Shown here: positions 1 to 11,693 of the stretch, in pieces
Position numbering within the stretch: position 1 is the first letter of the stretch
Layout: the number at the start of each line of letters is the position of its first letter
From: Paramecium tetraurelia
Taxonomy: Eukaryota; Ciliophora; Oligohymenophorea; Peniculida; Parameciidae
DNA length: 64,000 bases
Assembly (NCBI RefSeq): GCF_000165425.1
Contig: NW_001799004.1
Coordinates: 62,001-126,000, forward strand
Reading direction: 5' to 3'
The notes under the pieces: model-generated
The model's input: the letters and a program-made list of their open reading frames with translations, nothing else
Databases searched by the model: none
What the model was told of the DNA's origin: nothing
Program-made: the position numbers and the translations under genes

Positions 1-1274
1 CATTTTGACACTATTAAGAATGTCTAGATTTGTAGATAGAATTGAGAATACAAATTTACTTAAAAGTCTATTGTTAAGCAGATAGTGATGAACATATCAA
101 ATTATTGACTTCAAACAAATTCAATTTCTAAAAGTTTGATGTTAATATCTAAAATTCCAAATAGTTATGTACAAACATTCCTATATAAAGTAATAACGGT
201 GATAACAATATCATGTATACCATGGGTTATTAAATCTGCGTGATTGCACTAATGGCAATTATAATCCCACAGGAATGGATTATTAGCAAAAATAATTTTT
301 GTAACTTGTTCGAGTATTATTAATAGATGTAGATGGAAATGAGTTCCAAGAAAGTTACGAGTAAATAGATGATTGATTGGCCATAGATTGCCACGGTTGG
401 AGAACTCAATACAAAAATATAGGGTTGGATCATTTGTAATAGGAATGTTACGTAGTCTTGGAAGTTTACTTATAACTTTTTGCTTATTCCTTACTTCACA
501 ATCAAAGTGCCTTCGAGGAGGACGAAATAAAATAGGGATACCAAATGGATCATCGTCACATACACGATATCATTGACCAGCCAAGCATAGTCCTATGTTT
601 GGCTTGATCTTTTTAAATTTTGTAGAGCAATTATCAATAAAGGTAATGAAAATGCTACTGAAATACAAATGAAGAAAAAAGTAATTAACTTCATTATGAT
701 GTTTTTAAAATTTGATTTCCTAATGTTCTTTTCAATGGTATCTTTAGTGATGTGGTTAGCAATTAGAACTATACTGATTCCGAGGAACATTGCCAAATTA
801 AACACAAACTGTACGTAATTTTAAAATGAAGGATTAGACAATATCTAACTGATTGGATCTATTAGCAACTGCAATACAGAATAAAATCGATTTTCAACTA
901 CTTCGTAATTATATGTTTCAAACTCCCTGTTTATATCATATGAATAGGGATAAATAACTAATAATAATGAAAATAATCTTCCTAGAGCATAAAAACCTGG
1001 AAGCGATGTGATTTTAGATTGACAGTCAAAATATCCAAGTTGAATGCAAAACAATTCCAGAGCCAAGGCAAACATTCTAAATTATTTATAAATATTATAC
1101 ATTCATACAATTTTTACAAACTGCTTTATCAATTACAGCGTATAATAAAATACTAAAGAATTTATTCTTGACTTTTAATCCATTCACAACCCTAGATACG
1201 ACATCTTCCTTTCTCAACTCGTGAATTGGCTGTGCATGATAAGAAGTATATTGATTAACCGATATTCTTGACAT
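1..1274 (-). CDS. multi-pass membrane protein, 3' end off-window
   Basis: Read on the minus strand with TAA/TAG as Gln, an open frame runs from about 1102 to the left edge with no TGA, so the C-terminus is missing. It encodes at least five or six hydrophobic segments (for example around 790-740, 690-620, 520-470, 400-340 and 270-190) separated by short charged loops, typical of a polytopic membrane protein. I do not recognise the family. An ATG at 1274 opens a plausible 58-codon N-terminus, but no single small intron I could find joins it in phase to the main frame. The true start may therefore be 1274 (through unseen splicing), 1102 or 1075. The gene is certain; its start and function are not. 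Confidence 0.65.
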
Positions 1275-1985
1275 TTATAAAGTGCAATCAATATAAACAG
1301 ATATCAATAATATTCACAACTTAAAGAAGTAATTTATAAAGTGATATTTCACAAAAACTCAACATTAATAATTAATAAACAATTAAAATTATACTCAAAA
1401 CCTTCAAAAAAAACAAGAAATTATGGATATTATTAAATATTGTATTTGAGTTTGCGTATATAGTAATAGTAATTGAATTGAATTGAAAATATATTAAGGG
1501 GATCATTCTGTTGAAATTCGGCAAAAATCAAGAAACAACACAAAAAGGGAGTTTTAAAGGTTTTTCTGATACTGGCATAATTACCAAAATGGTAGACAAC
1601 TTAAATCAAATCTGTTGTATTGAAAGTAAACAATATTTCAAATTCAATTTTTTAAATTAAGTTTAATTAAGATCTAAATTTTTAATAAATAAATCTGTTA
1701 TTTTAGAATTGACATAATATTTTTTAATTAACAATTAATAAATTACTATTGCCAATTCTAAAAGAAGTAAAAATAAAGATTCCCTAAACCTTCCTCCTTA
1801 AATAGAACAATTACACAATAATACAAATAATTCAAAAGTTAGAAATATCTTTCCTCTTTGCAATAAATGATCAATTGAGAAGGACTAATAATGTTGGCGT
1901 CAATAATCACAAGGTGGATAGGTAAGTAAATACAAGAGTTTATTGCAAATTCATAATTACAAAAGAAAAAAAAATTAAATGAACA
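1275..1985. other. intergenic, weak ORF only
   Basis: AT-rich spacer between two leftward genes. A plus-strand frame is free of TGA from 1487 to 1870 (ATG at 1589, about 93 codons), but its composition is low complexity and it matches no family I know. With a single stop codon, frames of this length arise by chance here. No RNA gene or repeat seen. Confidence 0.4.
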
Positions 1986-2789
1986 TCAAATTTCTTCTGT
2001 AAAAGGATCTTTGACTTATTCAAATGTGTATGGCATAAATTTATCTCCTCTAATTCTCAGGTACTCGTTTGCTACTCCTCCTATGAGACCCAAGAATCCC
2101 ACAATGGGCATGCACAACTTCTCTTCAAAAATCAATCTGCTTTCTAGTTTATTGAAATTTCTTATGTCCTAAAGGAATCACAAAGGAAGTATTACTTCGA
2201 TGTCCATGGCACTGAAGAACAATCCATAGATGAATCCGATGAGCGTACTAATAAAGAGTGCGTTGATGATTTGATTGGGTGTTTCTACTAGAGTTCGTTG
2301 CCAGGCTTGTTAGAAGAATCCAATCACAAAGTTAATGGTGTCGACAAACCCAAAAATGAGGGTAAAGTTGAGTGAGACACCCAAGACGACGTATAAGGGA
2401 ATTTTGGTGTAGTAGCCCATGGTTTTATTCCTGAGGGTTTGTAAGATAAATGTTACCAATCTCTTTCAAGACAAAAGCATATGATACCAGATGAGAGTAC
2501 CATGATGCCAAAATACTATAAGAACTTTTTGTTTTTCTGGAGTTGACTGTTTTCGGGTAAGTTGTTTACTCGCATGAGCAACAAGATTCCAATGATGATG
2601 AAGCAAATTCCGAAGTACTTGGAAAATATGAGAAATGAATACAGCTGAAAAAACGATATTGATACTGATTTCGACAAGTACTGCATTGCCAATAGCGGAT
2701 GCCATCAAACAGATGATTAGACCTATGACTCCGGAGGCGGTGAGTTAAATTAATTCAGTGCTCTTGAATTGCTTCAGATATCGATCCAT
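1986..2789 (-). CDS. six-TM membrane protein, unknown family
   Basis: Minus-strand gene of 241 residues after removing three introns of 25, 26 and 27 nt, each GTA...AG; the exon sum is a multiple of three. Six hydrophobic segments are spread along the whole protein (near residues 15-35, 43-62, 85-103, 112-140, 160-182 and 200-216), with a short cytosolic-looking N-terminus and a charged tail ending FTEEI. I do not recognise the family. It starts 27 bp from the divergent gamma-CA gene, so the two share a minimal promoter region. The splice model is well supported because each intron restores a hydrophobic reading frame. Confidence 0.75.
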
Positions 2790-2816
2790 AATAAATAAAT
2801 ATATTTATTAATAAAA

Positions 2817-3648
2817 ATGAAAAAAATAATAAGACCATTGGTTGGTTTGATTCAGAGATCCTTTTAATAGGCAGCATAACGTAAAGATGATTAATTGATT
2901 TCGCTTAGCTGTGCCATTCGTGGGAACACAACCATTCATCATTTCAAAGCACAGAAATATCATGGCATTATATGATTTGACTCCTGAAATAGGGAGTCAA
3001 CACTTCATTGCATCTACAGCCACAGTAATCGGTGACGTAGAATTGGCATCTCAATGCGTGGTTTGGTATGGTGCAGTCCTAAGAGGAGATCTCAATGGAA
3101 TCAGGTAAATGAGTCCAAATAGCCTAGAATCTTGAATCGAGTCATCATAGGCGAAAGATCAGTATTGCACACCGCAGCATCATTACCAAATGGCATGCCA
3201 GCTGTGTTAAGCATCGGAAATAATGTCATGGTCCAAAATGATTGCACTCTCTACTCCTGCACTATTGGCGATAATTGTTTCATTGGCTATAGATCCATCA
3301 TCCTTGAAGGAGCCAAACTAGAAGACGGAGCAGTCTTAGCACCAGGAACTGTTGTACCACCTGGAAGACTCATTCCCAGTAATTAATTGTGGGCAGGCAA
3401 TCCAGCTCAATATGTGAGAGATATAGAAGATGTAAACCGAATATATGATAACAATATAGAAAGACTTGAGTCAATTATCTTATGTGATCGGCAATCAATT
3501 TGCTATAGCCAGAGAACACGATTACGAATATTTACCTTACAATAGTGCATATTTGTAGAAAGAAAACTCTCCAGAAGACTCCAATCCAGAGTTGGTTGCT
3601 ACCCTAAGACAATTCGAAAACTGGGAAGAAGGATAGGTCAAATTATGA
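2817..3648 (+). CDS. gamma-carbonic anhydrase-like protein (complex I type), likely inactive
   Basis: About 250 residues in four exons (introns 2881-2908, 3105-3127, 3432-3459). The first exon encodes a basic, amphipathic leader (MKKIIRPLVGLIQRSF), as expected for mitochondrial import. The body is a left-handed beta helix of hexapeptide repeats, with the LRGD motif near 79-82 and the distal PGTVVPPG and AGNPA motifs of gamma-CA/gamma-CAL proteins of the mitochondrial complex I matrix arm. Of the three zinc histidines, only the one in SVLHT (residue 101) is visible. The positions normally written VGH and LHG read VQN (122-124) and LYS (128-130). It is therefore probably a structural gamma-CAL rather than an enzyme. 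Divergent from the membrane-protein gene to its left. Confidence 0.88.
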
Positions 3649-3695
3649 GACAAATCTATTAAATCATAAAGAAGTATAAAATAATTAATATCAAC

Positions 3696-5417
3696 TCATT
3701 TCCTTTTGGATCGCCTTGATTGATCAAGTTCTCTTAATTTCCAATAGGGGTTGCTTTCACTTGTCCTAGAACTACACTTGCTTTTGGGCTAGGACAATCT
3801 ATTGATGAAGTTCTTCTATAAGTCCTTTAATTGAGTTTAAGTGTTCTTGTCCTCAAGATGTGGTTTGATTTTAAAATCTTCAAACTAGAATCTCTATGAA
3901 CAATTGATATCTGAACTATTAAAAGTGTTTGAGATCATTTCACTTTTATTCTAAATGCTGAAATTCTGAATCTATTATTATTACTCATCCAAAATCATCA
4001 TGATCTTCTTATACTCCAATTTTGAATTATCAAACCACTCCTCCTCAGGGTGGGTGACTGTAGGTTTTGTCTTAAATGTTTTTGAATCATATTGATTTCT
4101 TCCATTCTTCGAAGACAAAGAAGATTGAGGGACATTCTAAACCAAACTCAAATTAGATCTAAATCCCAGATTCCCTTTTGAATTGATCATCTATAAAGGC
4201 AAAGACAGAGCATTTTGCGATTGTTAATGAAGTGATTTATGTTTCAAAGGTGCTTTGTTTGGCATTCCTGTTGCTTAAGTCTAGATAATCTTCTTCATTG
4301 GCTGAGTTAGATCTCTGCTTGTAGAATTGATTTTGCAATCCAATTTATGGAAATGATGTTGTGATTATTATTTGGACAGCAACCCATTCATAGTCACCTT
4401 TGGCACTTAGGTTCTCTTATACTCATATGGGTGAGCAGGCTTAGAATTCTAATAGACATCTTTAGAGTCATCGAATTCCAGACTGTTTTATGAATGCAAC
4501 ACCATTGGGATTAGAAAAGTAGATTCCAGACAGGATGGTCTTCTGGAACCTTGTTAATACTCCTCATTGTTTTATTCTATAAAATTGGATGTTGAGAGTT
4601 CAAATATCTTATCGTCCTTATTTAACCCTTGAAATTAAGCAGTTCCAGGGGTTTCTAACTATTTGGAATTCTTTTTGGTCAATGCTTGCCAATCACTTTC
4701 CAAAGATTCAAAAGTTATACTATTTGATATTTGTTGATCTATTCTTGATTGAGTTTAAGTGCAGTTCTGTAATATAAATTAAAGAGCTTCTTCTTCTTTA
4801 CTTTCCCTCCTGTTCAACTTTAATGGTTGACATCTATCTTCATTAGATATCAGTGTTCTAAATGATTCTTCAAATGTTTTTGATCTCCTTCTGTTATTGA
4901 ACTATAATGGTCTATCCTCCATTTAGGGTCTATAATATTGATCTACATCCATCATAGGTTTCTTTTTGTCATATTCTTGACATGACTGTTCTGTAGCCTT
5001 GACCTGACTACTTTGCATTGTTGAATCTTGATGTCTGACCATATTCTTTAGCAGATCCAGTAATTGAATATGGGATTCATCATTCTCCTAAACTATTTTA
5101 GTACTACTTCGCTTTCTATGTAATTTCTCCAAGGGATTTCTTACGACGGGTGTTTCTTAAAACATTTTCTAACTTAAATCACAAAACCATACTTATTATA
5201 TACCATTAAACTACTTTTCTGAAGATTTGGAACACAGTTTCATGTCCAAATTGATTTTCGATGTCGGTCTCAATTTATTACGACTCTCTGCACTCAACAA
5301 TTTAGGAGTGTTCTGATACTGATAAGGGATGTTTTCTTTGTTTTAATTGAGCATGTTTTGGTAATACTGTGTAATGTTGGTTTCAGACTCATTAGCCTCA
5401 AACTGCTGATTTCCCAT
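3696..5417 (-). CDS. Gln/Ser/Asn-rich protein, unknown
   Basis: A 573-codon minus-strand frame, open from ATG at 5417 to TGA at 3698, full of in-frame TAA/TAG read as Gln. One 24-nt in-frame segment near 5190 (GTA...TAG) could be an intron; removing or keeping it preserves the frame. The protein is hydrophilic, rich in Q, S, N and K, with poly-Q near the C-terminal third, several S/R patches and a basic C-terminal end. No domain is recognised and it is probably largely disordered. The N-terminus MGNQQF has Gly2 but is only a weak myristoylation candidate. It is convergent with the gamma-CA gene, 47 bp apart. Confidence 0.75.
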
Positions 5418-6114
5418 TAATTAACTAGCAGTTAAAAAATTATAATAAATTTATTATTTTCAGGTGTTAACAATAAATAATAGAATATTCAATTTCTAAA
5501 AGAGTTCCAGGGTTATAAGACTTTCTAAACAGACTGGAGATCAACATAAGGTGTTGATCTTTGATTCTTCTTATTAGTTATAATAGAAAAAGTGAGAGTA
5601 GGAATCATATATAGTCCAGTATTTAAAGAACATAATCAAGGGAAAGAAAGTGAGTATTACAATGAATTTACTTAAAGCAGAAAATGAGTGAATTTTTAAA
5701 GGAATACTTTCATAAAAAGCATCTATTATTAGTAAGTCAAATTGAATATCTTCTTCATTCAAATATTCATATTATTAATTAAAGTGTTGTTTTTTAATCA
5801 AAATGTTATCATTATAACCACAATATCCTAAATAATTTTAATGATACGCAATATTATAATATATGTGTGTCATGTTTATTTAATTCTTGCATCAAGAACC
5901 AACATAAAGGAATGGTTTAATAATAAAGAATCTACAGATTATATAATTAAATTATCCTAATTTAAGGATTAACAAATAGATTGAATTCATGAGAATTGGG
6001 AATCAAATTTGAGAACCCAGAAAAAGTTGATGAATGTATTTGCAACTAATCGAATAAAATTGGGATTAATAAGTTTGGATGAAGTAAATTAAAAACAGTA
6101 ATTATAATATATGC
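5418..6114. other. intergenic with two weak ORFs
   Basis: No confident gene. The minus strand has a 73-codon frame (5541-5762) encoding one hydrophobic segment; the plus strand has an overlapping frame from ATG at 5685 to about 5990. Neither shows a family match or a convincing intron pattern, and they overlap each other. I treat the stretch as spacer, with the possibility of one small gene. Confidence 0.35.
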
Positions 6115-6888
6115 ATGAATACTCTAATTAAATCAATAGCAGGGAAATTCTCGACAGTTGCATTGCATGCTGCTGTACCTTTCACAGGGTACAAGTACGA
6201 TGACATCGATACCTCCAAAAGTTATAGATTGCGATCTTTACTCTCTGAAATTTGGGACAACAGAATTGACGAAGGATTTCACATGGCTTACGAGTACTTA
6301 TTGCTTTAAATAAATAGACAATTCATTCAAGCACTCAGTGAGAAGGATTACAAGTTCATCTCAACAATAGCTAATGCAAGTCTAGAAAGATCTTTGGAGA
6401 AATATAATTTTCAATTGTTAAATCTCTAGAATGGAACAAAAGATATTATCTATTCTGATTTAACGTATGGTCTCATAATAAAAATAGGTTGTCACTTGGT
6501 GATAAATCACAATAGTGTGTAAAGATGTCTCTTTTTGACTGTGTGAATTTAGACATATATGGTAATGATCATGAACGATCTGAAATTGAAAAGTACATCC
6601 ATACAATATTTAGTGTCACCTTTCGAATTGAGTGCTACATACTGTCCTAGTTAATGTTGTATCCAACTCCTGAAGCCCATTTTGAATCAATTTATCACAG
6701 AGTATTTAAACACTCTTAACCTTTAGGTGATGTTTGAATTGAAACTGACATAAGCAGCCAAGACCACTCCAGATTTAATTAAAGTATTGCTCCTGAGTTC
6801 AAAAAAAAGAATGAAATATCTCCGAAATCATTTTATAGGCAAATAATATGAATGGCGAATTATGGAAATAGATAATTTAAACTTGTGA
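6115..6888 (+). CDS. mitochondrial Tim44-like/mL45-like domain protein
   Basis: About 234-241 residues. Introns: 23 nt near 6467 and 25 nt near 6700 are clear; a further 21-nt GTA...TAG segment near 6590 is optional because it keeps the frame. The N-terminus (MNTLIKSIAGKFSTVALHAA) looks like a mitochondrial presequence. The body has the helix-then-beta pattern of Tim44-like/MBA1/mL45 domains: a conserved helix around ROFIQAL-SEKD (read with Q), an IECYI strand, VMFELKLTQ and a final YEWRIMEID strand, which in the family ends in W-R-(I/V)-x-D-(I/L). Mitoribosome binding or inner-membrane insertion would be the role if this is right. The assignment is from fold-level pattern, so moderate. Confidence 0.55.
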
Positions 6889-6921
6889 TGAATTATCTAT
6901 TTAATTATATATAATATATAA

Positions 6922-8978
6922 TCACAACACTTCATTATCTAAAACTTATGAATTCTCCTTCTATTCATCATCGTCCTATTTATTCCTTCCCTAATTGACT
7001 TACTATTCCCCCTCAGCAACATCGTTCTCCACCTTCGTATCTCTGATGGTTTATTGTTCCTCCCCATTCTTGCTTTAATTCTCCTGATTTCTCTTTTTAC
7101 TCGATTATCTAATCTTAACTACTTAGATTGGTCGTTTGAAAAGAGAACGAACATCTCCATTCTTCTACGCCTAATTAGTACTGGTCTTAGCTGTTTGTCT
7201 CTCAGTCATCGGTTCCAAATAAGTCGAATTATTCTCTGTTATCAGCTTCCCTTGATAACCTTTGATCTACACTTCTGAATAGTTCCTTTGCATTTTCTTG
7301 GCTTTCGTTGTTTCCAGCAACTCTTAAAATAAACTCTCTAATCTTGTCTTCGAATCCAATAAGGTTTGGTTTTCAAAGTCCAACCTCTTCGATTTCTCTT
7401 TAAAATAGCCTGCTGATTCCATCGTAGATTTCAACGAACTCTACGCTGCCTTGTGAGATTACTTTAATAACACCAATTCGGTCTACTATTCTTGGACTTG
7501 CTTTTTCAATAACTCGATTTCACTCAACTTACCTTTTTTATTCTATTAAGCAATCAAGAAATCTAACTACTACTTTAATTCAGATTTATCTCTTTATAAC
7601 ATCCTCACTTACTCCTTCGCTTTACTGAGATCCCCCTCCAGTATTATTATTTATTCCCTTTAAGATTTACTCAATTTCATCAAGGCTTTTACCTATAGAA
7701 AAGAGCACTCTATACTTCTTAATCTAGTTTTCTCATCTTATCAAATTATTCTATTAATTTCTTGTCCTTCTCAAGCTATTTGCTCGTACTTTCCTTCTGA
7801 ATGATCTGCAATTCCCTTTGCTTCATTAACAACTCCCTATTCTGATCATTAACTAATTGCAATTATTCTAAAATGGTAGCATTTTCACTATTAGATGATA
7901 ATAACAATTGTGATACATCTCCAATTACGATATCCTGTTCTCGTAATCCCTCTTTGCATTCTAGATTTGTGCATCCTTATCTTAGAGTCTCTTTTCATAA
8001 GTCAATCCTACATCCTTCAACTATGCTTGAAGTACTGAATTGCTAGATTGCATATGTATAAATTTAGCATTCTCAGCATTTATTTAATTTTATAACTCTT
8101 GTAACTATTTCTCTTTCTCAGAGACTTACTCTGAATAACAATTGAGTTGTTGGTTCAAGTATTGCATTTCCTGTAATTGTTTCTCATTCACCTTTTTGAG
8201 ACTATCATTTTCACATTACAATATATCCTTCTTTCTATTTGCTTGTTCAATTTCCTCCTTATTGCTTTAAGCCTTGCCTTCCATCTACTATTCCAATATA
8301 GTTAAATTCCTCAACTATTCCTCATGCATTTTCTCTCTCTCAAATATCTGACTTTGATAACTTAGCAATTGTTCTCTCAATGTTTATAATTCTTTATTGT
8401 GTTGTGCTCTCTAATCCTCTTAACTATCTTGCATCTATTTCTAGACTACCTCCAAGTCTTTTATCTGATTTGTTAGTTTCTCCTTCTCCAAGTTCAGTAA
8501 GTGCTCGGTATACACCAACTTCTCATTGATTGATTTCAAATCATTGCAATCCAACTAGAGATCTCTAATCGTTTACTCCATTCCAGATGTACTGCCATCT
8601 TTATGCTATTGATTGGACAACTATTGATTGGCTAATTCCAATTCTGCTTTGACAGTTGCAAGGTCATCCTGATGCAACTTGAGTAATTGCTTAATTTTAG
8701 ATGTAACTTATACTTTAAATTCTCTTTCCTTGGTTTTCCACTCCACAACATCACTCTAGTTTTTTTCTATAAGTTTTAAATTTTGGCTCTCAAGCATTTT
8801 GATCTTCTCCTGCAATTCTAAGACCTAGAATATAAAAATGTTGTTTTTCAAATACATCAGCATTCTAATTGATTCGAGTTTCTAGAGTAGCTACCTTTGT
8901 TTCTAGTTATAATACTTATGTTTGTCGACTTTCCAGTTCGAATTCAAGAGATTTGATTTTGATATCTTTATCAATCAT
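6922..8978 (-). CDS. long coiled-coil protein
   Basis: About 657 residues after removing introns of 31, 29 and 23 nt; the exon sum is a multiple of three. From residue ~5 to ~470 the sequence is nearly continuous heptad coiled coil rich in E, K, Q and L. The last ~150 residues are basic then acidic and low complexity, ending LDNEVL. No motor, kinase or membrane segment is visible. Such proteins in ciliates are often basal body, cytoskeletal or tethering proteins, but nothing here decides between them. Starting at the ATG at 8978 leaves 13 bp to the divergent Mpo1 gene; an in-frame ATG at 9005 would overlap it, so 8978 is preferred. Confidence 0.8.
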
Positions 8979-8991
8979 TAAATTTATTAAT

Positions 8992-9637
8992 ATGGGAATA
9001 GACATTGTCAACTTCTATAGCAGTTATGGTAGTTATCACAGCAATTTAGTGTAAGTTTAGTTCGTAACAACGTAGGAACAAAGCCATTCACTTAGTTTGC
9101 ATTCCACTCATTTTGCTCTCTGCTGTCTAAATTTTGAACCATTACACATTCACCATCGACACAGGCTGTTGTAAGCTTAACATTGGTTTAATCATGCTCT
9201 TAGTCCTCGCTCTGGTGTATATGGCTGTCGACTTTTTGAGTGGAGTAAGATATTTGTTATATATGATACACTAAGATTCTTGCTTCTTCATTTTACATAT
9301 CAGTCACTCTTCTACTCAACCAACACTTTGCCAATGCAGATGAGGCTTAATGGAGTCATCACCTGTGTGTGGCCATTACTTTCCAAGTGACTTGCTGGAT
9401 TTTGTAATTTATTGGACATGGAGTGTTTGAAAGTAATTCTATGCAAAAATTCTTCTAATTTTCCTAGAGCGAGCACCTGCCCTGTTGGACAATATCCTGT
9501 AAATCTTTGTGGCTCCTGACTTTGTGTTCTTGGAAATATTGTTCTTTTTGGGTTACAAACCACAGATCCATAAGGCTTGTTAGATTTAGATTGAGAACAG
9601 TGTCAAACAGTTCAGAAATGATAAGAAACAAAAATGA
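8992..9637 (+). CDS. MPO1: Mpo1/DUF962 (YGL010w) 2-hydroxy fatty acid dioxygenase-like
   Basis: 184 residues, introns of 25, 31 and 35 nt. The protein matches the DUF962/YGL010w family end to end: N-terminal VNFYSSYGSYHSN, then NKAIHLVCIP, several membrane segments, and the family hallmark FIGHGVFEKRAPALLDN followed by FVFLEILFFLGYKP. The histidines in YHS, AIH and IGHG correspond to the conserved iron-ligand histidines described for yeast Mpo1, an ER Fe2+-dependent dioxygenase that degrades 2-hydroxy fatty acids from phytosphingosine breakdown. All appear intact, so activity is plausible. A charged ~20-residue tail follows the last membrane segment. Divergent partner of the coiled-coil gene. 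Confidence 0.92.
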
Positions 9638-9662
9638 TATAATATTAAAATTAATATTATCA

Positions 9663-10062
9663 ATGATAGCCAAGGAACAAGTTGATGTCATAGATCAATA
9701 CGCTCAATCCATCGTTAGTTACGTAGACACCCAATAAAAGAGTATGTCTATACAGTATTAGCTATAGTGGTCTAATTGAAGACTGCAACCATTTAGAAAC
9801 TGAATGAGGTGACTATTGTGCATTACTAAAAGAACTTGGACAAGATCAACTAAATACGAGAAGAATTTGAGGAAACCAAAAGCATTTGTAAGTTATCCAA
9901 TCTTTTATCAAGACGGCAGAGAATAAATTGGATGAGAATATTCAGAAAATCAATCAAATACAGAATTCTATCGAAGGAATGGAATCATAAGTGGATCATC
10001 TGGATTTGATCTTGAAAAGGATTGATGTTAAATTGACAGAGTTAGAAAGGCTAAAGTAATGA
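9663..10062 (+). CDS. small coiled-coil protein, BLOC1S2-like
   Basis: 113 residues in three exons (introns of 26 and 32 nt; the second ends CAG). Almost the whole protein is helical coiled coil. The C-terminal half has the spacing of BLOC-1 subunit 2: a DxxI..I.xIExxVxxLD block followed by a KLxELE end. BLOC-1/BORC subunits act in endolysosomal trafficking. The match is one of pattern and length rather than of unique motifs, so another small coiled-coil family is possible. Starts 25 bp after the Mpo1 stop on the same strand. Confidence 0.5.
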
Positions 10063-10110
10063 TATTTGATTCTGATTTTATATATATTTATATACATATA
10101 TATTTTAAAT

Positions 10111-11584
10111 ATGCAAAGTGATTTCTAAGAGGAAGTAGTTAAATCAGAATACGTTTAAGCAGAGGATCAATCGTTCAAGTTTGTCAATATGCCTAGTTAT
10201 AATCCAGAACAACTTGTAGAGGATCGTCTCAGAGAGTCTATTCGACAATCAGCTGCTCAAAGAACAGTCAATCATTAGGATGACCCAACTTCTGTGAAAT
10301 TTCATAGACATCAATCGTACAATCAATTACAAGCTTGGATGGAACAAGTGGGAATCGATATGTAGCAACACAGACAAATTATTAAGGATGTGTATCGTCT
10401 TTTAGATAAGCGAATTGCAATTTCAAACAGAAGCATTCAAAATCTCATTCATTTCATCAAGACATTTGTGTAACATGAAAAATAAAATGTAGAGTATTTG
10501 AGAACTAAGAATAATGATATCAATAAGCTGTTTCAAGACGGATAGACATTCTACTACCCTAAATTGGATGAAACCATCAAAGAAATTTGTAATTACGATC
10601 AAGGTAATGCTATCAAAATCTTGAATCTCCTCGATGGGATTGACAAATTCATAAAAGAGAAGCTGGACTTCAACATAGAGATGTTTGAAACTGGCATCTC
10701 AATTCATAGAGATCAATATCGGAAGGCCTTTAGTAATTTCGCCTCCAGTTCTTCCAAACTCACAAAATATCGCAGGAGACACTAAGGATTGTATCTTAGA
10801 CAGATGCAGGGAGAATCCAAAGGGAAGGATCTCTATCATACTGAACGCAAATTGATCAACTCCTTTCTTGAGATGGCTAAATTGTAGAAGAATATGGGAT
10901 AGGCAGTAACAAGACTATTTGATGAAGTCAAGAAACAAGAAGTCCACAGATATCAAATTGTCATCACTTCTCTTAGGATGTATCTTGATAAGCATGTCCA
11001 ATTAAGTCAGAGCAAATAACAATAGATCTCAGCCTAAGAAGAATTGATATATGGAGTATCATTTCCATTTTTATATAGTCTAGCTTATCAATTAATTGGA
11101 ATCTGAATAAGTAATAGAATCATTTGAAGTATTGAATTTCTTAGGCCCTGACATTGTGAGGATTGTATAGAAGATGCTTGGGAAACAACAATTGACCCTT
11201 CCACAATTGCAGGATTTCCTCTGCAATTACCCTGATGCCTATATAAAATTGAGTAGTGTTCAGGAGAATCATTCCTTGGTTAAATTAAGAATTAAAAGTG
11301 CATAAATTGATTGTGGTAATGTCCTGAAAACTTGGAAGCCTTGTCAAATTATTGCTACAATTGATAACAACATTCTTATCTACTTGAAGGAGAACAATGA
11401 GTTCAAAGGCAAATTCTATTGCGACTCTTCACATATTGTACAAAAGACCAGAGTGCCTTTGACTGCAGAAATCAAATGTACGAAAGCTGGGTTTATATTT
11501 GACTCTACCAAAACAGCTCTCTTGCAATTGGAAGCTCAGGATTTCGATTCTCTTCATGGTTTGTTATTCAAATAACCCAAATGA
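10111..11584 (+). CDS. helical (BAR-like?) protein with C-terminal beta domain
   Basis: 481 residues; one 28-nt intron near 11062, ending TCTAG. Residues ~75-330 are long helices with scattered basic residues and no transmembrane segment, in the arrangement seen in BAR/F-BAR proteins (three long helices, then a linker). Residues ~370-480 look like a beta-rich PH-type or C2-type domain (alternating hydrophobic strands ending in a helix with LHGLLF). A BAR-PH style membrane-shaping role is an inference from secondary-structure pattern only. Head-to-tail after the BLOC1S2-like gene, 48 bp apart. Confidence 0.6.
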
Positions 11585-11693
11585 ATTAATTATCTACATA
11601 TTTGGTATCTATATTGAATAATCTTTGTGGAATTGAATTTTACATATATATATGACTATATTACTTTATAGAATAATAAAAACGAAAAAGCAA

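Noticed and set aside
6900-9000. C/T-rich plus-strand ORFs such as 7054-7278
   Set aside because: Antisense of the long coiled-coil gene on the minus strand.
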